Of a stretch of DNA of 64,000 nucleotides, positions 27,042 through 36,330 are shown piece after piece. The translations under genes were made by a program, and so were the position numbers. Location of the stretch: positions 1 through 64,000 of the forward strand of contig CALJLD010000049.1 of NCBI GenBank assembly GCA_937982665.1. The letters are read 5' to 3'. Below the pieces are notes generated by a model. The model made no database searches. It saw only the letters and a program-made list of their open reading frames with translations, and was not told the DNA's origin. The DNA comes from an uncultured Planctomycetales bacterium (GTDB lineage Bacteria > Planctomycetota > Planctomycetia > Pirellulales > S012-138). The first letter of the stretch is position 1. Every line of letters starts with the position of its first letter.

Positions 27042-29573
27042 CTATTGTTTGTCCGAAACCCGCCAGGCTTCAACGCCTTCGGGCGTGGAGAGTAACAAGA
27101 CGCGTTCGTCGTTCATCTCTGCTGCTGCGAAACCACTGATCTCTTTGCCGGTTGCAAAGGAATCGAGTACGCGCCCGCCGGCAGCAACGCAATGGATGGT
27201 GCCATCAACGCCGGCCACAATCCAATGGGGAGACTTGCCTGCGATGTGACCGCTCCCAATCTGTTCCAGCGTGGGACGCTGTTGACCAGAAGGGAGTGGA
27301 TAAGTCCACAACTCTGTACCGTCAGCGGCAAAGCCAACCAACATTGTTGAGTTCGCTTCAGCAAACGTCAGACCGCAGAATTCGTTGTAGTTGTCGCCAT
27401 TGAGGTCATGGCCGGCAATCTTGAACAAGTATTTGTCGCCAACCTGGAGATCCTCACCGCGGGTTCCGCCGGCAAGCATGGAGACTAGTGCTCCGCCTGT
27501 TTGCGAATTGCATGCGAGCAACATCGGCCGGTTCGATAAGTCCGTCGAAAGCGCCAAGCTGGTCACATCTCGCAAGGACCGATTCCACCAGGTTCGCTCA
27601 CCATTCAGCTGCACCGCCTGAACACCCACCACATCGAAATATGCAACGGCCACTTGCGGAGTTCCGCTTTTGTCCAAATCGACAAACTGCACGTCAGAAA
27701 TGCCGGGGTGAGCTGTGCCGGCCTCCGGATATGCCAACAGCAGATTCCAGTCCTCATCAAAAACTCGAACTTGTTCATGTGCGACGGCCGCAACCGCGAA
27801 GTATCGCTTTCCCTCGGCATCGGTCGTTGTGCGGGTGAAGGTCGCCATCGGGGAATCGCCCAAATCCAAGTCGGGTCGAGCGATCACATCTCCCATCGGC
27901 GAGATCTCGGCCAGACCGGTGTATCCCTCGTGCGCGAAAATCCTTGGCCCGCTTGGCCCTGGCACCACCAACAGGTTGCCAGGCTGCTCGACTTCCGCCG
28001 TCCAGAGTTTCTCCAAGTTGATTGACTGCGGTTCTGTCGCTTCGGCAACAGCCGCGGCAGGCACAACAGGCTGACCGTTTGACGAAGAAGCCACGGGAGT
28101 TTCGCTCATCAACTCGGCTTCATAGGCTGCAAGCATTTCATCCGCGAGTCCGCCCCCGCCCACAATGACGTCAATCTTTTCCTTCAATCGTGGCACGGGA
28201 TCATCACCGGCGACGGTGCCAAAACCCATCTCGCAGTATTCCACTTCACCGTCAGGCGAAAGGACAAAAATGTAAGGAATGATTCCGTTGAATTTGAATG
28301 CAAACCCGGCGTCACTCTCGCCGGAGTCCAGCGCAATCTGCTGGCCAAGGCTTAGATCCTTGATCGTCTCTTGCACTTCTTCCTTGGTTGTTTGTCTGTC
28401 AACATTGACCGAGACGAAGACCACCTGATCGTTGTCGGCATAGTGTTCTTTCAACTGTGCGATCCGTGGAAGATTGGCCACGCAGATTCCGCCTGCGTCC
28501 GCCAACCAAAAATCCAGCACGGCCACTTTTCCCGCCAGGGTTTCCGGCGAGACGATCTCACCATCCAGCGTTGTAAACTCAAAGGGTTCCGGCTTTGCAC
28601 CGAGCGTCGCAGCGTGCCGTGGGGGGAGCAACCGCTTGACGACTTTTCTATCTCCCAGATCGATTTCAAAGGCGACATCTGGAATGTTGACGTTCATTTC
28701 CGCCGCGACGAACTCAATGGAGACTTCTTGACCTGCGTTGGGATATTCGATTCGGCGCAGCAGAAAGTTCTCTTGGTCAATCCAATAGATCTCAGGAATA
28801 TCGATGGTTGTTTCGTCTTGGCTCAACTCGCGGCGGACGAATTGCACGCGATAACACATGCGTTCATCCAACGAAGCGGCTTCGAGCAGGACAGGGCGAA
28901 CCGCCGAACTGTTGATCAGCCGCTGTGCCATGTCGTCAGCAAGCAGTAACTCAAACTGCGGGGCTGGCAGATTGATGTTTGCCAGCAGGGGCTCAAAAAA
29001 GACATTGTCGATCGTGAGTTGTGCAGGCGCGTCGCGAGCGGCAGCGTAGCCGGGCACACTCTCGTGAAGTCCGTAGAGTTTCTCGCCATTGCAGAGAATG
29101 GTTGAGGATTCCAACCTCGCCTGAATCTGATTCGGGGCGCGAAACGCAACCGACAACGCGGCCTCGTAAGCGACAGATTCCCCCGCCGCGTTAGTACCAA
29201 CTGTGCGGAAGACGGCGTTGTCTCCATACGACTCCGCGTCACGGTAGACCTCGGCCATCCTGGAAATGATCGCCTCGGCCTCAGTGGCCGTTTGGCTGGC
29301 AGTGTTGTTCGCGGTGTCATTCCCGGCGGCATTATTGGCGGAGGAGTTGGCGCCAGTCTTCGCTGTGTTGGTCGCAGATGTTGATGTGCTATTGGATGTG
29401 GAATCTGTCCCGTTTGACGTGCTGACCTTCACGGGATCGGCGTCGCCGCAGCCTAGGTGGCAAACGCAGGCCAATATTGCCAATCTCATCATTGCCAATT
29501 TTGTCGCCAGGCGATTCTTCTCCAAGCCGCCATCGATTAACAGGTTTGCACGATCAAGCGCAGAAGTACGCAT
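27042..29573 (-). CDS. Large secreted protein: LolA-like/DUF2092 domain, redoxin-like domain lacking CxxC, beta-propeller
   Basis: Up to 843 residues; the real start may be the ATG at 29492, which opens a short signal peptide with cysteines (ILAC or HLGC) suited to lipidation. A 60-residue Thr/Asn/Ser-rich linker follows. About residues 95-310 look like the LolA-like/DUF2092 lipid-carrier fold. About 325-475 form a redoxin domain (GKVAVLDFWLADAGGICVANLP), but where thioredoxins have WCxxC only one Cys remains, so redox catalysis is unlikely. The C-terminal 320 residues have repeated beta strands with GDxNxD and DLDKSG-type loops, probably a propeller. It is an exported scaffold or binding protein. 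queC follows it. Confidence 0.75.
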   Translation of the reverse strand: MRTSALDRANLLIDGGLEKNRLATKLAMMRLAILACVCHLGCGDADPVKVSTSNGTDSTSNSTSTSATNTAKTGANSSANNAAGNDTANNTASQTATEAEAIISRMAEVYRDAESYGDNAVFRTVGTNAAGESVAYEAALSVAFRAPNQIQARLESSTILCNGEKLYGLHESVPGYAAARDAPAQLTIDNVFFEPLLANINLPAPQFELLLADDMAQRLINSSAVRPVLLEAASLDERMCYRVQFVRRELSQDETTIDIPEIYWIDQENFLLRRIEYPNAGQEVSIEFVAAEMNVNIPDVAFEIDLGDRKVVKRLLPPRHAATLGAKPEPFEFTTLDGEIVSPETLAGKVAVLDFWLADAGGICVANLPRIAQLKEHYADNDQVVFVSVNVDRQTTKEEVQETIKDLSLGQQIALDSGESDAGFAFKFNGIIPYIFVLSPDGEVEYCEMGFGTVAGDDPVPRLKEKIDVIVGGGGLADEMLAAYEAELMSETPVASSSNGQPVVPAAAVAEATEPQSINLEKLWTAEVEQPGNLLVVPGPSGPRIFAHEGYTGLAEISPMGDVIARPDLDLGDSPMATFTRTTTDAEGKRYFAVAAVAHEQVRVFDEDWNLLLAYPEAGTAHPGISDVQFVDLDKSGTPQVAVAYFDVVGVQAVQLNGERTWWNRSLRDVTSLALSTDLSNRPMLLACNSQTGGALVSMLAGGTRGEDLQVGDKYLFKIAGHDLNGDNYNEFCGLTFAEANSTMLVGFAADGTELWTYPLPSGQQRPTLEQIGSGHIAGKSPHWIVAGVDGTIHCVAAGGRVLDSFATGKEISGFAAAEMNDERVLLLSTPEGVEAWRVSDKQ

Positions 29574-30189
29574 CAGGATCTCCGCTGGGAGTTTGGAGCT
29601 GGCCGCAATCGGCTGGAAAAATGCCGAACTTCAAGCGCGGCTACCTTTATTATTTTGGGTTGGCCCGTTTCGGTAAAGCTCAGTCGCACGTAGGGCTAAA
29701 GTCGCTTTTGTTGCCGGACTGTTGTCACAAGGGATCGTGGGATTTTTTGGTGAAACTCACCGTCCCCGCGTACAAGTCTTGGCGTTGGGCAATGTTTGAA
29801 GAACTTCCGGCCGCGCCGCGCCCAACGACCCAGACGACATAACCCAGCCCAAGGCACGCCTCGGAGGCTGGAGATTCTGGGCAAAATACGGTCCGGCGGC
29901 TTGAGGCCACTCTTTTGGGGTAATAATATGGTCGGTTCTACTGGTTGTGGCGGATCAACTGGCGGGTGACCAAGATTTCGCCACCCCTGGGGAGAAACAT
30001 CATCAGCAACCGCTGGCTGGTTGGAATTTCCTGCCAAACTTGGTTATTGATTTGGTTGCGTGGAGTGGCTTGGGCCTGCCACCCAAATAGCAACGATACA
30101 ACTACGGACGACGGAAGCAGCTCTCCGAGTCACTGTGAGATCGACGCGCGGTACGTTTTCTTCGTTCATCCTCACTGGCAACGAATTGC
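29574..30189. other. Intergenic region between divergent genes
   Basis: 616 bases between the start of the redoxin-like lipoprotein gene and the NRPS-like gene. Short open frames show no motif and no ribosome site. It probably holds two divergent promoters; I can name no operator. Confidence 0.45.
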
Positions 30190-32991
30190 ATGACAGACAC
30201 TTCAAGTCAGATCGCTCGCACGGGGACGGCGGCGAATGACGAAGATCTGCTGGGGCAAACCAACTACGCAAGACCGGCCATCGCTGTCGCGAATGGTGAG
30301 TCGTTGGCCGGAGGTGCGCAGAATGGCGCTGCCGATGGCAACGGCCAAGCGCAAGGCATCACTCAAACGCTTCCTCCGCGAACAGCGCATCAACTCTTCC
30401 AAGATCAGGTCGAGCGCACGCCGGACAACGTTGCCCTGGAATTTGCGACAAACTCCATCAGTTACGCTGAGCTTGATCGCGCTGCAAGTCGATTCGCGCA
30501 CAAGTTAGTTTCGTCCGGTGTGCGTACAGGGCAACTCGTCGGGCTCTTTGTGGATCGCGGCCCCAACGCAATCATCGCCATTTTGGGAACACTCAAAGCC
30601 GGCGCTGCGTTCCTGCCGTTGGACCCCACCTACCCGCAAGAGCGGATTCGCTTGATGCTGGAGGACGCGCAACCTTGCGGCGTCGTTACAACTTCGGCCC
30701 TGCGCGAGATCTTCGCCCAACGCCATGATGCCATCCCGGTTTGGGAAATCAACTCGGCAGATTTGTTGGACGCACCGAATGCCGGAGCGAAAGGCGCCAA
30801 AGAAGTTAACGGCGCGGACATCAACTCTCCGTGCGTGACAACAACGCCTGATGATCTCGCGTATGCGATCTTCACTTCAGGTTCAACTGGCCGACCGAAA
30901 GCGGCGCTGCTCACGCATCGTGGATTGCGGAACCTTTGCACTGCCCAACAGGCAATGTTCCCCGTCACGGCGAACAGCCGCGTGTTGCAATTTGCGTCGT
31001 TGTGTTTTGACGCCAGTATCTCTGAGATATTTGTGACGCTGACGTGTGGGGCAACATTGTGCCTGGTCCAGGAAGGTGATCTTGCGCCAAGCCGATTGGC
31101 CAACACACTCAACAAGCTGCAAGTCACCGTCGCCACCATTCCGCCGTCCGTTCTCACTGCATTGGTCGACGCGGAACTTCCGTGGCTGCAGACGCTTATC
31201 ACAGCCGGCGAAAGTTGTCCTCCGAGTTTGGTGGATCATTTCTCGCCGCGTCACCGTTTGATCAACGCGTATGGCCCAACGGAAGCTACCGTTTGTGCCA
31301 CCATGCATGTTTGCGATCCAGCAGAATCTGGTCCGCCACCCATTGGCCGCGGCATTCCCGGCTGCGATGTGCTGATCCTTAATGAGAATCAACGCGAGTG
31401 CGCAGACGGTGAAACCGGCGAAGTGTATCTCGGCGGAATCGGACTGGCAGAAGGTTATCTCAATCGCAGCGATCTGACGGCCGAGAAGTTCGTCCGCTTG
31501 GGTGAGAATGGCAAAGCCGCTAGGTGGTATCGAACTGGCGATCTCGCTCGGCGGCGGCCTGACGGGCTGATCGAATTTGTCGGTCGCCGTGATCAACAGG
31601 TCAAGATCCGTGGAGTACGGATTGAGTTGGGCGAGTTGGAACATACGCTCGGTCGCCATCCTTACGTTCAAGAAGCGGTTGTGACCACGGACGACACCCC
31701 GACCGGCAAGCGGTTGATCGCGCATGTCGCCGGCGGTAATGGGTCGCCGTTGACTTCGCAAGATGTCCTCGGTTGGCTGCGCTCTCGCGTGATTCCGGCC
31801 ATGCTTCCTAGCGAAATTCACTGCCGCGCGGAGATGCCGCTGCTGCCCAATGGCAAGATTGACCGCAAAGCTCTGAACAAAGCTGCCGCGGATGCCAAAC
31901 AAGCCGAGTCGCTCGAATCGGATGAACCACTGCGAGATCCCATTCGCGAGTCAGTTGGCCCTCGTGATCGATTTGAATTGGCCGTGATGGACGCTTTCAA
32001 GTCAGTGCTTGATCTGACCGAAATTCAACTCAACGACGACTTCTTCGCACTGGGCGGAGATTCTTTGCAGGCCATGGATTTGCTCGCCAGGGTGGAAGCC
32101 GACTTCGGCGTGATGCCATCGATGGCTCAAGTGATGCAAGAGCCCACCGTTGAGGGCGTCGCCAGGGCGATCTCCTCGCGAGTCGTCGCTCCGGAATCCG
32201 ATCCCGACAGCCAATGGAGCCCGCTCACGCCGCTGACGCCCTATGGCGCGGCTCATCCGCCAGGTGCGCGTCCGTTGTATTGTGTTCATCCAGGCGGCGG
32301 CAACGCATTGTGTTTCTTGGACCTGGCTAGACGCCTTGCCGATGACCGTCCGGTTGTTGGGCTGACGTCGCGCGGCCTGGAACCCGGCCAGACTCCGCTG
32401 GAGACCGTGTCGGATTTAGCTGCAGAGTATATCGCCGCAATTCGCTCCGCTCAGCCAGAGGGCCCTTACGCCATTGCAGGCTGGTCCTTCGGAGGCATTG
32501 TGGCGTTTGAGATTGCCAATCAACTAATCCAAGCTGGCGAAGAAATCGAGCATCTCGCCATCATCGATATCGGTCTGCTCTATTCGTTCGGCGTGCTGAC
32601 CACGTTGTTCCCGGAAGGGGACTTGGCACTCTTTGAATTGCGACGATTGCCACCGGACGATCAAATCCGCGAATTCACAACGCGCACAGCCGCGGCAAAG
32701 CTGATCCCGCCAGGGGCGCCTGTCGAACTCGCCCGCCGCATCTACGACACATTTATGGCGAATGTCGACGCCATGATGAACTATCGACCGGATCACTTCC
32801 CCGGACGAATGACAATCTATCGCGCCGGCGAACCTCTCGTGCGACTCCGCCGCGAGTTGGCCGACGAATGGCAACCCTTCTGCGACAACATTGAGATCTG
32901 CACGGTTGCCGGAAATCATCTCACGATGATTCATGAGCCGAATGTGTCCAGCCTGGCTGAAGAACTGCGGCAGCGGCTGGCGTTTCGATAG
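30190..32991 (+). CDS. Single-module NRPS-like synthetase (adenylation-thiolation-thioesterase)
   Basis: 933 residues. The adenylation domain (about 70-575) has the core motifs FTSGSTGRPKA, NAYGPTEATV, YRTGDLARRRPDG and NGKIDRK. By alignment to PheA the ten pocket residues read D-A-S-T-I-A-A-V-C-K, eight of ten identical to PheA; Asp235 means an alpha-amino acid, probably hydrophobic or aromatic. The carrier domain holds FFALGGDSLQAM with the phosphopantetheine Ser near residue 625. The thioesterase (about 690-930) has GWSFGG with Ser near 766 and a C-terminal GNHLTMIHEP His. There is no condensation domain. It should load one amino acid and release it as an ester, amide or dimer. No phosphopantetheinyl transferase is nearby. 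Confidence 0.9.
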   Translation: MTDTSSQIARTGTAANDEDLLGQTNYARPAIAVANGESLAGGAQNGAADGNGQAQGITQTLPPRTAHQLFQDQVERTPDNVALEFATNSISYAELDRAASRFAHKLVSSGVRTGQLVGLFVDRGPNAIIAILGTLKAGAAFLPLDPTYPQERIRLMLEDAQPCGVVTTSALREIFAQRHDAIPVWEINSADLLDAPNAGAKGAKEVNGADINSPCVTTTPDDLAYAIFTSGSTGRPKAALLTHRGLRNLCTAQQAMFPVTANSRVLQFASLCFDASISEIFVTLTCGATLCLVQEGDLAPSRLANTLNKLQVTVATIPPSVLTALVDAELPWLQTLITAGESCPPSLVDHFSPRHRLINAYGPTEATVCATMHVCDPAESGPPPIGRGIPGCDVLILNENQRECADGETGEVYLGGIGLAEGYLNRSDLTAEKFVRLGENGKAARWYRTGDLARRRPDGLIEFVGRRDQQVKIRGVRIELGELEHTLGRHPYVQEAVVTTDDTPTGKRLIAHVAGGNGSPLTSQDVLGWLRSRVIPAMLPSEIHCRAEMPLLPNGKIDRKALNKAAADAKQAESLESDEPLRDPIRESVGPRDRFELAVMDAFKSVLDLTEIQLNDDFFALGGDSLQAMDLLARVEADFGVMPSMAQVMQEPTVEGVARAISSRVVAPESDPDSQWSPLTPLTPYGAAHPPGARPLYCVHPGGGNALCFLDLARRLADDRPVVGLTSRGLEPGQTPLETVSDLAAEYIAAIRSAQPEGPYAIAGWSFGGIVAFEIANQLIQAGEEIEHLAIIDIGLLYSFGVLTTLFPEGDLALFELRRLPPDDQIREFTTRTAAAKLIPPGAPVELARRIYDTFMANVDAMMNYRPDHFPGRMTIYRAGEPLVRLRRELADEWQPFCDNIEICTVAGNHLTMIHEPNVSSLAEELRQRLAFR

Positions 32992-33078
32992 AAGTCTCGT
33001 CGAGCCTCTAGGTCCTTCGACTGGCCCTTCGACGCGCAACTCTAGTGTCTAGCGATCACCCGCGCGTCGCTGTCCAAA

Positions 33079-34593
33079 TCACACATCAAACTTCACGCCT
33101 TGGGCCAATGGCAGTTCGCCGCCCCAGTTGATGGTGCAAGTTTGGCGGCGCATGTAGGCCTTCCAGGCGTCAGAGCCGGATTCACGTCCGCCGCCGGTTT
33201 GTTTTTCACCACCGAAGGCACCGCCAATCTCTGCTCCTGAGGTGCCGATATTGACGTTGGCAATTCCACAATCAGAGCCGGCTGCTGAAAGAAATCGTTC
33301 GGTCTCACCAATGTCTTGGCTAAAGATCGCGGACGAAAGTCCCTGCGGCACGGCGTTGTCCATGGCTATGGCCTCTTCAAGCTTGCTGTACTTCAGGCAG
33401 TAGAGGATCGGCGCGAACGTCTCTTCGCAAACGATTGGCATGTCGCTCGCCGCTTTGACGATGGTGGGTTCCACATAATGCCCCGGCCGGTCGATGCGGT
33501 CTCCACCGCGAACGATTTCGCCCCCCTGCTCACGAATGCTGGCGATCGCTTGTTCGTAAGTGTTTACCGCTTGAGTATTCACGAGCGGCCCCATCAAGAC
33601 GCCATCATTCCAGGGCTCACCAATGGGGATGCTGCCGTATGCATTCTTCAACTTGTCAACAAATCCGTCGTAGATCGAGTCGTGCAAGATCAAGCGGCGC
33701 AAACTCGTGCAACGCTGACCGGCCGTTCCAACCGCAGCGAAGAGCACGGCTCGCAACGCAAGGTCTTGATCCGCATGTTGCGAAACGATCATGGCGTTGT
33801 TGCCGCCCAATTCCAGCAGCGTACGAGCCAGGCGTTTGCCGGCGAGTTCGGCGACGCGTCGCCCCATACGGCAACTGCCAGTGGCGGAGATCAGCGGAAT
33901 CCGCGGATCATTGACCATGCGTTCGCCCAGTTCCACATCGCCCAGGCAGAGATTAAACACGCCGCGGCAATCGTGACGGTCGGCCACTTCGTTGACGATG
34001 TGCTGCACGGCCACGGCAGTCAGCGGAGTCTGAGGGCTGGGTTTCCAGATCATCGTGTTGCCGCAAACGGCGGCCAGCATGGCGTTCCAAGCCCAAACAG
34101 CCACGGGGAAATTGAAGGCCGAAATAATGCCGATAGGTCCCAGCGGCTGCCATTGCTCGAACATGCGATGCCGCGGACGCTCGCTGGCAATGGTCAAGCC
34201 GTACAGTTGTCGCGAAAGACCGACGGCGAAATCGCACATGTCGATCATTTCCTGCACCTCACCTTCGCCTTCGCTCTTGATCTTGCCAACTTCCAGCGTG
34301 ACAAGCATGCCCAGCTCATGCTTCTTGGCGCGCAGGGCTTCGCCAATTTGCCGCACAACTTCGCCACGAACGGGCGCGGGACGCATCCGCCATTCGTCAA
34401 ACCTGGCGATTGCGCCGGACATGATCTGTTCGTAGTCTTCCGCGGAACCCGACTGAACGCTGGCCATCATGACTTCATTGGCCGGGTTGTACGACTCGAC
34501 CGTTTGACCGCCGGGCGATGCGATCCAATCAACGCCACACGCGCCGCTGTTGTGAGCTTGCAGGCCGAGATTCTGCAGAAGGTTTTGGGACAT
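33079..34593 (-). CDS. ALDH7-type aldehyde dehydrogenase (piperideine-6-carboxylate / aminoadipate semialdehyde)
   Basis: 504 residues. The family signature is clear: the cofactor block GPIGIISAFNFPVAVWAWN, the catalytic Glu in LLELGGNNA and the active Cys in GTAGQRCTSLRR. The C-terminal part, INTGTSGAEIGG-like (NIGTSGAEIGGAFGGEKQTG) and GRESGSDAWKAYMRRQT, is diagnostic for the ALDH7A1/AmaB group, which oxidises alpha-aminoadipate semialdehyde in lysine breakdown. It converges on the NRPS-like gene with an 87-base gap and carries two copies of the TAGAGGC repeat just before its start. A role with the synthetase is possible but not shown. Confidence 0.9.
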   Translation of the reverse strand: MSQNLLQNLGLQAHNSGACGVDWIASPGGQTVESYNPANEVMMASVQSGSAEDYEQIMSGAIARFDEWRMRPAPVRGEVVRQIGEALRAKKHELGMLVTLEVGKIKSEGEGEVQEMIDMCDFAVGLSRQLYGLTIASERPRHRMFEQWQPLGPIGIISAFNFPVAVWAWNAMLAAVCGNTMIWKPSPQTPLTAVAVQHIVNEVADRHDCRGVFNLCLGDVELGERMVNDPRIPLISATGSCRMGRRVAELAGKRLARTLLELGGNNAMIVSQHADQDLALRAVLFAAVGTAGQRCTSLRRLILHDSIYDGFVDKLKNAYGSIPIGEPWNDGVLMGPLVNTQAVNTYEQAIASIREQGGEIVRGGDRIDRPGHYVEPTIVKAASDMPIVCEETFAPILYCLKYSKLEEAIAMDNAVPQGLSSAIFSQDIGETERFLSAAGSDCGIANVNIGTSGAEIGGAFGGEKQTGGGRESGSDAWKAYMRRQTCTINWGGELPLAQGVKFDV

Positions 34594-34601
34594 GGGGTTG
34601 G

Positions 34602-34622
34602 GAGAGGCTAGAGGCTAGTAGA
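34602..34622. repeat. TAGAGGC-type heptamer repeat, second site
   Basis: GAGAGGC, TAGAGGC and TAGTAGA stand in line 9-29 bases upstream of the aldehyde dehydrogenase start. The unit matches the 7-bp repeat at 5554-5599. One more copy, as GCCTCTA, lies at 33004-33010 past the other end of the gene. Confidence 0.65.
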
Positions 34623-34822
34623 ATCGGCGAGCCGGATGCGTCAGCTTCCGGAATCGAGTCAGAAGCATAAATACACCTCGTGATTGTACGGAAACATGAG
34701 ATTTCGGCGAGTGCCAGAGAACACCGCTACCATCCCTCGCTTGTTGAGTTGTTGGCCACACGATTTAGAATGGCGATCTGGAATGACGGCGGTTTCCTTT
34801 CCGCAATCAAAGGCCGGCTGGT

Positions 34823-35584
34823 ATGTACAACAAGATGGAGCTGATGATTTGCGCCGCGGCGCGGATGTTGGAAGATGGATCGACCGTTGTGGTTGGGACA
34901 GGCGCTCCATGCGCAGCCGCCATGTTGGCACAGAAGACGACCGCCCCGTTGCTGACACTCTTCTTTGAAGCTGGCGGCATTGGACCGCAGTTGCCCCGCA
35001 TGCCCATATCCGTGGGCGACTCGCGAACGTTCTATCGCGGCATCTCCGCGACAAGTATGTGCGACATCATGGAAACCTGTCAGCGGGGCATGGTGGATTA
35101 CACATTCCTGGGCGGCGCCCAGATTGACGCGTACGGGAATCTGAACTCGACAATTGTCGGAGAGCACAAGAAGCCCAAGGTTCGCTTTCCCGGCTCCGGC
35201 GGCGCGAACGACCTAGGCTCACTGTGTTGGCGGACAATGGTCATCACCCAGCACGACGCCCGTCGCTTTGTGGAGAAGCTGGATTACGTGACCACGCCAG
35301 GGTTTCTCTCAGGGCCTGGCGCTCGCGAGGAAGCCGGACTGCCGGCGGGCAGCGGTCCGCACAAGGTGATTACGGACCTGGCTGTGATGGGCTTTCATCC
35401 GAAGACCAAACGCATGCAGGTGGAAAGCCTGCACGAGGGGATCTCGTTGGAGGAAGTGCAAGAAAACACAGGCTTTGAGATTGCCGCGGCCACAAACCTG
35501 GGCACCACGCCCACCCCAACGGAAGAACAACTGAACATCCTGCGGGCCGAAGTTGATCCGCATCGCTATATCATTGGTCGCTAG
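34823..35584 (+). CDS. CoA-transferase family I, beta subunit (glutaconate/3-oxoadipate type)
   Basis: 253 residues. It matches GctB-type subunits: the LLTLFFEAGGIG block holds the Glu (residue 49) that forms the acyl-glutamate intermediate in glutaconate CoA-transferase, and VRFPGSGGANDLGS lies near the CoA site. Family members work as alpha-beta pairs, but no alpha subunit is encoded within several kilobases. Either the partner is elsewhere or this is a divergent single-subunit enzyme. The start at 34823 has no clear ribosome site. The gene diverges from the aldehyde dehydrogenase gene. Confidence 0.85.
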   Translation: MYNKMELMICAAARMLEDGSTVVVGTGAPCAAAMLAQKTTAPLLTLFFEAGGIGPQLPRMPISVGDSRTFYRGISATSMCDIMETCQRGMVDYTFLGGAQIDAYGNLNSTIVGEHKKPKVRFPGSGGANDLGSLCWRTMVITQHDARRFVEKLDYVTTPGFLSGPGAREEAGLPAGSGPHKVITDLAVMGFHPKTKRMQVESLHEGISLEEVQENTGFEIAAATNLGTTPTPTEEQLNILRAEVDPHRYIIGR

Positions 35585-35752
35585 CGTTTCGAACGTTTTT
35601 CTTGAACCATTCCAAAGAAACTCAGATTTCACCGGCAAGATCGCTCGGCAGTTTGCGAAACAGTCCACACGTGACCCTGCGCAGATTCCACATCACAATC
35701 TCAGGGTTGGCTCGCTTTCCCGGTTCTTTCCCCGCTATCCGCCAGGTGCCCT

Positions 35753-36307
35753 ATGCGTCAAACATCGTTGGTCAAACTCAGTCTCGCCGCTCTTGTTGTT
35801 ACCGGTCTGGCGTTCGCCAGCTTGCAAGGCTTGAACGCCGCCGTTCCGCAGCAGCAACAAACGCAAGCGCAAGAAGCCCCGCAACAAGGACAGGACCCTT
35901 TCCCCGGGCTGCTTGATGCCCTGAAAAAGATTGATGGCTGCCTGGGCATTGAACCGGCGGAGACCCAAAGCGGCAAGAAGGTCTTGTTCGTTTGGTTTGA
36001 AGACAAGGCCGCGGCCTTGCGTTGGTATGAAAGCGAATACCACCAGACGATGATGTATCGCTTCTTCCCCAATCAGGATTTTGGCGAAGCGATGGAAGGC
36101 ATTGCTGAAGATTCCGGCCCGATCATGGCGATCGCCTCGATCACGCCATCAACCGACCAGAAGATTGGCCAGTTGCCCATCTCGCAGATTGCCATCGAAC
36201 TTTACGGTCCGCTCAAGGGCGGGCTGGCATTTGGCGGCACGTTTGCGCCAGCAGCCGTGCAAGAGTTGATGAAAGAAAAGGAACAAGCGGTTGGCGCAGG
36301 ACGCTAG
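35753..36307 (+). CDS. Secreted protein of unknown function
   Basis: 184 residues. It has a clear signal peptide (KLSLAALVVTGLAFASLQGLNA) and a short Gln-rich linker. The mature part (about residues 45-170) has the look of a small alpha/beta domain: KKVLFVWFEDKAAALRWY, then a Met/Phe-rich segment and PISQIAIELYGPLKGGLAFG. I do not recognise the family; it looks lineage-specific. It lies about 170 bases after the CoA-transferase gene and ends 23 bases from the convergent kinase gene. Confidence 0.75.
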   Translation: MRQTSLVKLSLAALVVTGLAFASLQGLNAAVPQQQQTQAQEAPQQGQDPFPGLLDALKKIDGCLGIEPAETQSGKKVLFVWFEDKAAALRWYESEYHQTMMYRFFPNQDFGEAMEGIAEDSGPIMAIASITPSTDQKIGQLPISQIAIELYGPLKGGLAFGGTFAPAAVQELMKEKEQAVGAGR

Positions 36308-36330
36308 TTAGTCCGATTGATCGCCACAAG

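Noticed and set aside
30190..34593. A Lys2-like aminoadipate reductase system made of the synthetase and the ALDH7 gene
   Set aside because: The synthetase ends in a thioesterase, not a reductase, and its pocket resembles a Phe-type site rather than an aminoadipate site; the genes converge and do not share an operon.
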